Source: Caulobacter segnis (GTDB lineage: Bacteria; Pseudomonadota; Alphaproteobacteria; Caulobacterales; Caulobacteraceae). Taken from it: a stretch of DNA of 9,470 nt. Shown here in pieces: positions 1 through 4,824 of the stretch. Numbering within the stretch: the stretch's first letter is position 1; each line of letters starts with the position of its first letter. The position numbers were made by a program, and so were the translations under genes. The stretch is from positions 1-9,470 of the forward strand of contig NZ_QFQZ01000118.1 of the NCBI RefSeq assembly GCF_003243465.1, written 5' to 3'. The notes beneath the pieces are model-generated. The model did no database searches. It saw nothing but the letters and a program-made list of their open reading frames with translations, and was not told the DNA's origin.

Positions 1-318
1 AGCTCGTCGTCGCCGCAAACGGCATGCTGAAATCAAATCAGCCCTGGCAAAAGCCCGGTTGACCCAACACAGTCGCCGGTAAGGCCTGAACAGGGCCACC
101 TGACGGGACGCTGGCGGATAACGGTCGCGCGGAGCGTCGGGCTTCGTCGAAACGGTAACAACACTAAAGCATTCCGGACGTCGTCCGGCGCTCCGCGTCC
201 CTTTCCATCCCTTCAGCGGCGAGCCGCGTGAAGTGGTCGCCCCATGGCTAACGCGACGTCAGGGCTCCCCAACCGCTTCGGCCCCTCTATAAAAGCGCCA
301 ACCCTTCAGGAGACCCCG
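1..318. other. Left flank, no confident gene
   Basis: No gene can be assigned here. On the plus strand a frame open from base 2 ends at TAA 80-82, with a basic C-terminal reading such as RLTQHSRR. Its third-codon bias is mixed and I recognise no family, so it may be the tail of an upstream gene or chance. In other alphaproteobacteria mutM often precedes this hydratase gene, but this tail does not resemble the zinc-finger end of MutM. Bases 83-318 read as intergenic. They hold a long inverted repeat (listed separately) and a TATAAA at 288-293, about 15 bases before the Shine-Dalgarno of the next gene, but I see no convincing -35 element to pair with it. Confidence 0.4.
128..197 (+). repeat. 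15-bp inverted repeat, possible RNA stem
   Basis: Bases 128-142 pair with 183-197 over 15 base pairs, two of them G-T wobbles, around a 40-base loop. The outer nine pairs are perfect (CGCGGAGCG with CGCTCCGCG). A competing local hairpin, CCGGAC (174-179) with GTCCGG (183-188), uses part of the same 3' arm, so the two folds exclude each other. There is no T-tract after it, so it does not look like a simple terminator. It could be a leader element of the hydratase gene, a processed small RNA, or the structured end of an upstream transcript. Confidence 0.45.
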
Positions 319-1107
319 ATGGCCGACTACCAGACCCTGATCGTCGAAGCGCCGGAGAGCGCCCCCGGCGTGGCCCTGATCCGCCTGAACCGTCCCGAAG
401 CGCTGAACGCCCTGAACACCCAGCTACTGGGCGAGCTGGCCCAGGCGCTTGGGGTGGCTGAGGCTGACGACGCCGTCGGCTGCATCGTGCTGACCGGCTC
501 GGCCAAGGCCTTCGCGGCCGGCGCCGACATCAAGGAGATGTCTGACAAGACCTACGCCCAGATGTTCCGCCAGGACTTCTTCACCGCCGGCGCGCGCGCG
601 GTCGAGCAGTGCCGCAAGCCGATCATCGCCGCGGTGTCCGGCTACGCCCTGGGCGGCGGCTGCGAGCTGGCGATGATGTGCGACTTCATCCTGGCCTCCG
701 ACACCGCCAAGTTCGGCCAGCCCGAGATCACTCTGGGCGTTGCGCCCGGCATCGGCGGCACCCAGCGGCTGACGCGCCTGGTGGGCAAGTCCAAGGCCAT
801 GGACATGATCCTGACCGGCCGGATGATGGACGCCGTCGAGGCCGAGCGCGCGGGGCTGGTGTCGCGGATCTTCCCGGCGGACACCCTGGTGGACGAGGCC
901 CTGGCCGTCGCCGCCAAGATCGCCGCCCAGTCGCCGCTGGCCGTGGCGATGAACAAGGAACTGGTCGAGGCCGCCTACGAGACGACCCTGACGACGGGCG
1001 TGGCGCTGGAGCGGCGCCTGTTCCACTCGCTGTTCGCCTTCGAAGACCAAAAAGAGGGCATGGCGGCCTTCGTCGAGAAGCGAAAGCCAAGCTTCAAGGG
1101 GATGTGA
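319..1107 (+). CDS. Enoyl-CoA hydratase/isomerase (crotonase family)
   Basis: Predicted 262-residue crotonase-fold enzyme, the usual length for a stand-alone enoyl-CoA hydratase. It would hydrate trans-2-enoyl-CoA to 3-hydroxyacyl-CoA in the cytoplasm, in fatty-acid or amino-acid degradation. The oxyanion-hole and CoA-binding motif AAGADI lies at residues 66-71, and GGGCEL (112-117) carries the first catalytic glutamate, E116. PEITLG (135-140) carries the second, E136, 20 residues on as in rat mitochondrial hydratase (E144 and E164). Having both favours hydratase over isomerase. I chose ATG 319 because AGGAGA sits at 308-313 and the protein then opens at the normal family N-terminus. An in-frame ATG at 244 would add 25 residues unlike the family. 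The gene lies just upstream of rpsT and dnaA, a common alphaproteobacterial order. The exact substrate cannot be read from sequence. Confidence 0.93.
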   Translation: MADYQTLIVEAPESAPGVALIRLNRPEALNALNTQLLGELAQALGVAEADDAVGCIVLTGSAKAFAAGADIKEMSDKTYAQMFRQDFFTAGARAVEQCRKPIIAAVSGYALGGGCELAMMCDFILASDTAKFGQPEITLGVAPGIGGTQRLTRLVGKSKAMDMILTGRMMDAVEAERAGLVSRIFPADTLVDEALAVAAKIAAQSPLAVAMNKELVEAAYETTLTTGVALERRLFHSLFAFEDQKEGMAAFVEKRKPSFKGM

Positions 1108-1161
1108 TCGGGCTCGAAACGATTGCGTCATTCCGGTCCTCAGGAATCCGCCTGTGGACCG

Positions 1162-1190
1162 TTGACCCCGGGCGCCGCTTCCCGTATATC
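1162..1190 (+). promoter_or_regulatory. rpsT promoter (housekeeping sigma type)
   Basis: TTGACC at 1162-1167 and TATATC at 1185-1190 are separated by 17 bases, a near-ideal housekeeping promoter. The predicted start near 1197 gives a leader of about 57 bases before rpsT. A GANTC site (GAATC, 1144-1148) lies 13 bases upstream of the -35 box. The element makes rpsT independent of the hydratase gene, although readthrough from that gene is possible because I see no good terminator between them. Confidence 0.75.
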
Positions 1191-1253
1191 CGCGCGCTCT
1201 GTTTTCCCTGCTTCGCGGCCGCCCGCGCGGCTGTCCGTTTGAAGGTCCGATCC

Positions 1254-1529
1254 ATGGCCAATAATCCCGGCGCCAAGAAAGCGATCCGCAAGATCGCTCG
1301 CCGCACCGAAGTCAACACCGCTCGCCGCTCGCGCGTGCGCACCTTCCTGCGCAAGTTCGAAGACGCGATCGCCAAGGGTGACGTCGCCGTCGCCAAGGCC
1401 GCTTTCGTCGAAGCGCAATCGGAACTGATGCGCGCCGTTTCGAAGGGCGTGGTTCATCCGAACACGGGCTCGCGCAAGGTCTCGCGCCTGGCCGCCCGCC
1501 TGAAGAAGCTGGATAAGGCCGCGGCCTAG
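1254..1529 (+). CDS. rpsT: 30S ribosomal protein S20
   Basis: A 91-residue, strongly basic protein matching bacterial S20 in length and sequence. It opens MANNPGAKKAIRKIARRTEV, continues with a helical Lys/Arg-rich body, and has the family's C-terminal pattern GVVHPNTGSRKVSRL. S20 binds 16S rRNA and acts early in 30S subunit assembly. ATG 1254 is chosen because the S20 N-terminus starts exactly there and GAAGG (1241-1245) lies 8 bases upstream. The frame stays open far upstream, but that part overlaps the hydratase gene in another frame and is not real. The gene has its own promoter and a strong terminator, so it is probably a single-gene transcript, as is usual for rpsT. Confidence 0.97.
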   Translation: MANNPGAKKAIRKIARRTEVNTARRSRVRTFLRKFEDAIAKGDVAVAKAAFVEAQSELMRAVSKGVVHPNTGSRKVSRLAARLKKLDKAAA

Positions 1530-1540
1530 TCCAGATCTTG

Positions 1541-1557
1541 GACGAACGTCGTTCGTC
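1541..1557. repeat. Perfect inverted repeat after rpsT
   Basis: GACGAACG (1541-1548) and CGTTCGTC (1550-1557) form a perfect 8-bp inverted repeat around one base, or a 7-bp stem with a 3-base loop. It starts 11 bases after the rpsT stop codon and 20 bases before the terminator stem. With no T-run it is not itself a terminator. It could protect the mRNA 3' end or be a protein-binding operator. Confidence 0.5.
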
Positions 1558-1577
1558 TAACAAATTCAAGTATTTAC

Positions 1578-1609
1578 AAAAGCCGATCAGGTTCGCCTGG
1601 TCGGCTTTT
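1578..1609 (+). terminator. Rho-independent terminator of rpsT
   Basis: The arms 1578-1591 and 1596-1609 form a 14-bp stem with a single G-T wobble, closed by a stable TTCG tetraloop. The stem ends in TTTT, with matching AAAA on the 5' side, so it may work in both directions. It separates rpsT from dnaA. Confidence 0.92.
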
Positions 1610-1615
1610 GCTTTG

Positions 1616-1704
1616 GATTCAAGGCGCTGTTCCTGACGTTGCAAACTGTGATCTAAGAGCGGCTTTCGGGTATTCCCTTGCGGGGCGAGGGCCTCTCGCG
1701 AGTC
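1616..1704. promoter_or_regulatory. Two GANTC (CcrM) sites upstream of dnaA
   Basis: GATTC at 1616-1620 and GAGTC at 1700-1704 match the GANTC target of the cell-cycle methyltransferase CcrM. Both lie between the rpsT terminator and the dnaA promoter. The second overlaps the palindrome CTCGCGAG (1695-1702). In C. crescentus the methylation state of the dnaA promoter region is known to influence dnaA transcription, so these sites plausibly do the same here. Confidence 0.6.
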
Positions 1705-1740
1705 AACAGAAATATCCGCGACCGGACGCAAGTTTTCCGT

Positions 1741-1768
1741 TTGACCCGACCCCGCCGCTGGCTAGTTT
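1741..1768 (+). promoter_or_regulatory. dnaA promoter
   Basis: TTGACCC (1741-1747), then 13 bases, then GCTAGTTT (1761-1768) fits the Caulobacter housekeeping promoter pattern TTGACGS-N10-14-GCTANAWC closely. The predicted start near 1775 gives a leader of about 155 bases before ATG 1930, agreeing with the long dnaA leader I recall for C. crescentus. Confidence 0.75.
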
Positions 1769-1771
1769 AAG

Positions 1772-1929
1772 CGTCTCAACGCTTCTCCAGTCTTGAAAAA
1801 CAAGGCGGCGGCGAACCGATCGTGTTCGCCGGGTGAGAACCTGTGTGCGTTGAGACGGACCGGTCGCACGCCATGGGGGGCGGCGGCTGATTGTATGCGG
1901 CGGTTACTTTTATGCGAGGCGGTGGACGA
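1772..1929 (+). promoter_or_regulatory. Structured dnaA 5' leader
   Basis: A perfect 11-bp inverted repeat, CGTCTCAACGC (1772-1782) with GCGTTGAGACG (1847-1857), would close a domain of about 85 bases. Inside it, GGCGAAC (1810-1816) and GTTCGCC (1824-1830) form a second perfect hairpin. The outer 5' arm starts at or next to the predicted transcript start, so the very 5' end of the mRNA would be paired. After the domain come a five-codon frame (ATG 1873 to TGA 1890) and a 12-codon frame whose stop overlaps the dnaA start. In C. crescentus the dnaA leader is known to take part in nutrient-dependent control of DnaA synthesis. The specific fold here is my inference from complementarity. Confidence 0.55.
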
Positions 1930-1933
1930 ATGA
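1895..1933 (+). CDS. Possible 12-codon leader peptide overlapping dnaA start
   Basis: ATG 1895 opens a short frame reading MRRLLLCEAVDE that stops at TGA 1931-1933. That stop overlaps the dnaA start as ATGA (1930-1933), the classic layout for translational coupling. Residues 4-6 are leucines on TTA, CTT and TTA. TTA is rare in high-GC Caulobacter genes, so ribosome speed here could depend on charged tRNA. No clear Shine-Dalgarno precedes ATG 1895, and another frame (TTG 1891 or ATG 1912) runs straight into DnaA. It may be a regulatory frame or chance. Confidence 0.25.
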   Translation: MRRLLLCEAVDE

Positions 1934-3402
1934 CGATGAAGGGCGGGGTGGCCAGCCAAGACTTCTCGGTGGCGATGGCGGCGGCTTGCGAGCCGGCGGC
2001 GACCGTTTGGTCAAAGGTCTGCGTGGCGCTGAAGCGCGAACTGGGCGATGCGGCCTTCGGGTCGTGGATCGCGCCGGCCGTGCTGCGCGAAGCCGCCGTC
2101 GGCGACGTCGTCCTGGTCACGCCGACCGGGATCGCGCGGGACTGGATCCGCCGCAGCGCCTGGCGCCGGATCAGCGAGCTGTGGGCCGCCCACGATGCGA
2201 CCGGCCGTCGTATCGACCTGAAGTCGCGCCTGGAGTTCGAAGCCACGGCCGGCGTCTATGTCGAGGCCGCCCCCAAGGCTGTCGCCGCCGAACCGATCGA
2301 GATCGTGCTGCCCGTCTCCACCGACGCCCCCGCCGTGGCCCCGACCAGCGCCAAGTCGCCCCGCACCCAAGGCCTGCAGGAGCGCTTCACGTTCGAGACC
2401 TTCGTCCCGGGTCCGGCCAACGAGTTCGCCCACGCCGTGGCGCGCCGGATCGCCAACTGGGCCGACGGCCACTTCAATCCCGTGCTGTTCCACGGCCCCT
2501 ACGGCTTCGGCAAGACGCACCTGCTGAACGCCCTGGCCTGGGAAGCCATGCGCAACGCGCCGGAAAAGCGCGTGGTCTACCTGACCGCCGAGCGCTTCCT
2601 GTCGACCTTCGTCCGCGCCGTGATGGATCGCCAGACCGCCGCCTTCAAGGAAGAGCTGCGCGCCGCCGATCTCCTGATCATCGACGACGTGCACTTCATC
2701 GCCGGCAAGCAGTCGACGCAGGAAGAGCTGTTCCACACCCTGACCGCCCTGGTCGAGGAAGGCCGCCGCGTCGTGTTCTCGGCCGATCGTCCGCCGTCGG
2801 CCATGACCGAGATGGACGCCCACCTGCGCTCGCACCTGTCGGCGGGCCTGGTCTGCGGCCTGGAGCCGGCCGACCGCTCGCTGCGCCTGGGCATCTTGGA
2901 GCGCAAGATCCAGACCCTGTCGGCCGCCCACGGCTTCGAGCCGACCATGCGTCCGGACGTGCTGCAATTCCTCGCCGACCGCTTCACCGACAGCGTCCGT
3001 GAACTGGAAGGCGCCCTGAACACCCTGTCGGCTCGCGCCGGGGAAGGGCTGTCGCGCATGACCCTCGACGAAGTCCAGGCGATCCTGCGTCCGCACCTGC
3101 GGTCGGGCGAAAAGCGCATCACCATCGACGACATTCAGAAGGCCACCGCCGAGCACTACGGCATGAAGCAGGCCGACCTGCTCAGCGAGCGCCGCAACCG
3201 CGCCGTGGCCCGTCCGCGCCAGGCCGCCATGTGGCTGGCCAAGCAGCTGACCACCCGCTCGCTGCCGGACATCGGCCGTCGCTTCGGCGGTCGCGACCAC
3301 ACCACGGTGCTGCACGCCGTGCGCCGCATCGAGGCCCTGCGCGCCGAAGACAGCGCCTTGAACCAGGACCTGGAGACGATCACGCGCAAGCTGCGCGGCT
3401 GA
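1930..3402 (+). CDS. dnaA: Chromosomal replication initiator DnaA
   Basis: A 490-residue DnaA that binds origin DnaA boxes, melts the origin and, in Caulobacter, also regulates transcription. Domain I is about residues 1-90, followed by a variable linker. The AAA+ domain has Walker A GPYGFGKT (189-196, K195), Walker B LLIIDD (248-253) and sensor II R357 in SVRELEGAL. Domain IV ends with the DnaA signature GGRDHTTVLHAVRRI (453-467). ATG 1930 is chosen because it gives the MTMKGG start and places sensor II at 357, as in C. crescentus. Alternatives are ATG 1912 (6 residues longer) and ATG 1936. GAGG (1915-1918) is a weak, distant ribosome site. Oddity: the box VII positions that are arginines R281 and R285 in E. 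coli are H298 and H302 here. The gene has its own promoter and terminator. Confidence 0.99.
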   Translation: MTMKGGVASQDFSVAMAAACEPAATVWSKVCVALKRELGDAAFGSWIAPAVLREAAVGDVVLVTPTGIARDWIRRSAWRRISELWAAHDATGRRIDLKSRLEFEATAGVYVEAAPKAVAAEPIEIVLPVSTDAPAVAPTSAKSPRTQGLQERFTFETFVPGPANEFAHAVARRIANWADGHFNPVLFHGPYGFGKTHLLNALAWEAMRNAPEKRVVYLTAERFLSTFVRAVMDRQTAAFKEELRAADLLIIDDVHFIAGKQSTQEELFHTLTALVEEGRRVVFSADRPPSAMTEMDAHLRSHLSAGLVCGLEPADRSLRLGILERKIQTLSAAHGFEPTMRPDVLQFLADRFTDSVRELEGALNTLSARAGEGLSRMTLDEVQAILRPHLRSGEKRITIDDIQKATAEHYGMKQADLLSERRNRAVARPRQAAMWLAKQLTTRSLPDIGRRFGGRDHTTVLHAVRRIEALRAEDSALNQDLETITRKLRG

Positions 3403-3449
3403 TCTATCTCGCCAAGGCGTGACGCGGGTTTCGCCAAGGCGCAAGTCAG

Positions 3450-3490
3450 AGGGGGCCGCTCCGAAAGGGGCCGCCCCCTTTGCTGTTTTT
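3450..3490 (+). terminator. Rho-independent terminator of dnaA
   Basis: A GC-rich stem pairs 3450-3462 with 3467-3479 (13 positions, one C-C mismatch and one T-G wobble) around a GAAA tetraloop at 3463-3466. TTT follows at 3479-3481 and TTTTT at 3486-3490. It lies 48 bases after the dnaA stop. Confidence 0.9.
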
Positions 3491-3637
3491 GGCGCCTTGG
3501 TCCGCCCGCCTTCGCAAGCCCTGGCGCGACGCCGACCCCGCGGAGATCTTGCGCTCGACATGTCGCGCCTCATTGACGTGCGACCATTTCTGGTTGAGCC
3601 TTCGCCTGAGGTTGAATTGAGCTGAGGAGTTCAGAAG

Positions 3638-4051
3638 GTGGGCAAGGGGATGAGACTGCTGGCCGTGGCGGCCAGCCTGGGGCTGATGACCGCGTCGGGC
3701 GCCCAGGCCGAGAACGCCAAGGGCGAGGCGCAGTTGGCCAAGATGCTGGAGGGGCGCACCGCCTTCGCCGCGGTTCCCTGTATCGAGGTCCGCAAGATCA
3801 TCACCACCGAGATCATCAACGGCACGGCCATCGTCTATCGCCTGCGCGGCAGTCCGACGCTGTACGTCAACCGGCCGACGGCCGGCGTGGACGGGTTGAA
3901 CTCCAACAATTCGCTGACGGTCGGCGAGTCCGTCGAACTGTGCGAGGGCAACAACCTGATGACCGGCGATAACGGCGGGCGGGGCGCGGGGCCGGGCTAT
4001 AACGGCGGCGTCAGGCTCGGAGAGTTCGTCCCCTACAAGAAGGGCGAATAG
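3638..4051 (+). CDS. Small secreted protein of unknown function
   Basis: A predicted 137-residue exported protein. Residues 1-24 look like a Sec signal peptide: basic start MGKGMR, hydrophobic core LLAVAASLGL, and an AQA cleavage site before ENAK. The mature part of about 113 residues has the pattern AQLAKMLEGR, then CIEVRKI, TAIVYRL, LYVNRP, VELC and a final LGEFVPY. I recall this pattern from uncharacterised small periplasmic proteins of caulobacters and sphingomonads, with no known activity. The two mature cysteines (residues 48 and 102) could form a disulfide. A Gly/Asn-rich stretch lies before the C-terminus. GTG 3638 has GAGGAG 8 bases upstream (3624-3629). ATG 3650 is an alternative that keeps the signal peptide. 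A TTGACG at 3573-3578 might be a -35 box, but no good -10 follows. It converges on alkB. Confidence 0.85.
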   Translation: MGKGMRLLAVAASLGLMTASGAQAENAKGEAQLAKMLEGRTAFAAVPCIEVRKIITTEIINGTAIVYRLRGSPTLYVNRPTAGVDGLNSNNSLTVGESVELCEGNNLMTGDNGGRGAGPGYNGGVRLGEFVPYKKGE

Positions 4052-4077
4052 GCGGCGCGACCCCTTCGGGAAATCCA

Positions 4078-4121
4078 GGAGCCGGTCCGCTCGGATGGCG
4101 CCATTCGAGCTGGCCGGCTTC
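4078..4121. repeat. 44-base near-perfect hairpin between convergent genes
   Basis: Bases 4078-4098 pair with 4101-4121 over their whole length, with one mismatch (C4088/T4111) and three G-T wobbles. The centre is the palindrome ATGGCGCCAT (4095-4104). It fills most of the gap between the secreted-protein gene and alkB and overlaps the alkB stop codon by two bases. Being symmetric, it would form in both transcripts, which suggests a bidirectional terminator or 3'-end stabiliser. No T-run follows on either strand, so factor-independent termination is uncertain. Confidence 0.7.
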
Positions 4122-4731
4122 AACGCGCTCGCCGCAGGGTGAGATTGATCCGGCCGCCGCCCGGGACCAGGCTGGACGAGCCGGGCAGGATGCGGTCGAC
4201 GCCATGGAACGCCAGCCGGGCGGGTCCCGATAGCCGGCAGACGTCGCCGGAGTTCAGGCGCAGGCTGCGGGTCGGGTCCTTGCGGCGCGTCCCGCCGATC
4301 CGGAACACCGCCGTGTCGCCCAGCGAGACCGACAGCACTGGAAAGCGCGGATCGGCCTCGTCGCGGTCCTGATGCAGGCCCATGCGAGCGTCGCCGCGGT
4401 AGAGATTGACCAGGCAGGAGTCCGGCGGCGTTTCCGCGTCACCCAGGCGCGCCCAAAGATGCAGCAGCGCCTGCGGCATCTGTGGCCAGGGCTGGCCGCT
4501 TTCCGGATGCTGGTCGGCGTAGCGGTAGCCGGCCCGGTCGCTGACCCAGCCCAGCGGTCCGAAGGCGGTCATGGCCGCGCTCATTGGCTTGCCCTGCGGC
4601 GTCTCGTACCGGGCGAACGGCGCGACCTCGGCGGCGGCGAGCACCGAAGAGACGAGCGCCTGCTGGAGTTCGAGCTCCAGAAGCCCCGGCCACAGGTCGA
4701 ACCCGGGCGTGACGGACAACGGCTGCGACAT
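4120..4731 (-). CDS. alkB: AlkB alkylated-DNA repair dioxygenase
   Basis: A 203-residue Fe(II)/2-oxoglutarate dioxygenase that oxidatively removes methyl groups from lesions such as 1-methyladenine and 3-methylcytosine. Metal ligands are H120, D122 (in LHQDRDE) and H176 (in FHGVDR). The 56-residue gap from H120 to H176 equals that of E. coli AlkB (H131 to H187). The 2-oxoglutarate-binding arginines R194 and R200 lie in GRINLTLRR. The N-terminal substrate lid is present too, with TPQGKPMSAAMTAFGPLGW (44-62) mirroring the E. coli segment. ATG 4731 is preferred; a TTG at 4737 would add two residues. No Shine-Dalgarno precedes either, and TAATAA (4743-4738 on this strand) is placed like a -10 box close to the ATG, so the mRNA may be leaderless. 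It diverges from the aminopeptidase gene. An alkB homologue in C. crescentus is, as I recall, cell-cycle regulated. Confidence 0.95.
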   Translation of the reverse strand: MSQPLSVTPGFDLWPGLLELELQQALVSSVLAAAEVAPFARYETPQGKPMSAAMTAFGPLGWVSDRAGYRYADQHPESGQPWPQMPQALLHLWARLGDAETPPDSCLVNLYRGDARMGLHQDRDEADPRFPVLSVSLGDTAVFRIGGTRRKDPTRSLRLNSGDVCRLSGPARLAFHGVDRILPGSSSLVPGGGRINLTLRRAR

Positions 4732-4824
4732 TACCAATTATTAACGCGCGACACAGGGCCGGAAGGTGTTGGTTTGCGCCGCCGGCTGAGGGGGCCGGAT
4801 GAATTTTCCAATCTGGAAGCCAAC
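4732..4824. promoter_or_regulatory. Divergent promoter region, alkB and M1 aminopeptidase
   Basis: This gap of 93 bases must hold both promoters. On the minus strand TAATAA (4743-4738) is the best -10 candidate for alkB, without a clear -35. On the plus strand TTGCGC (4774-4779) could be a -35 for the aminopeptidase, but the -10 region near 4798-4804 (GATGAAT) is weak. A small GC hairpin, CCGGC (4782-4786) with GCCGG (4794-4798), lies between them. I found no GANTC or CtrA-type site. Confidence 0.35.

Noticed and set aside
244..318. N-terminal extension of the hydratase from ATG 244
   Set aside because: The extra 25 residues do not fit the family, and the strong AGGAGA at 308-313 points to ATG 319.
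1130..1147. Small ATTCC/GGAAT hairpin after the hydratase gene as a terminator
   Set aside because: Only 5 bp with an 8-base loop and no T-tract.
609..1253. Upstream extension of the rpsT frame
   Set aside because: It overlaps the hydratase gene in another frame and is Arg-rich. S20 begins exactly at ATG 1254.
1530..1929. Replication origin next to dnaA
   Set aside because: I see no cluster of DnaA boxes or AT-rich unwinding region, and in Caulobacter the origin lies near hemE rather than beside dnaA.
3553..3568. Palindrome CGACATGTCG upstream of the secreted protein gene as an operator
   Set aside because: A single 10-bp palindrome with no recognisable regulator motif is expected by chance at this scale.
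2011..3573. 520-codon open frame antisense to dnaA, and a 338-codon alternative plus frame at 1986-3002
   Set aside because: Both are shadows of dnaA. Their translations are low-complexity Arg/Gly/Ala-rich, and the antisense one reads through the dnaA terminator.
4372..4824. Upstream extension of the aminopeptidase frame
   Set aside because: It is antisense to alkB and would bury the signal peptide 151 residues inside the protein.
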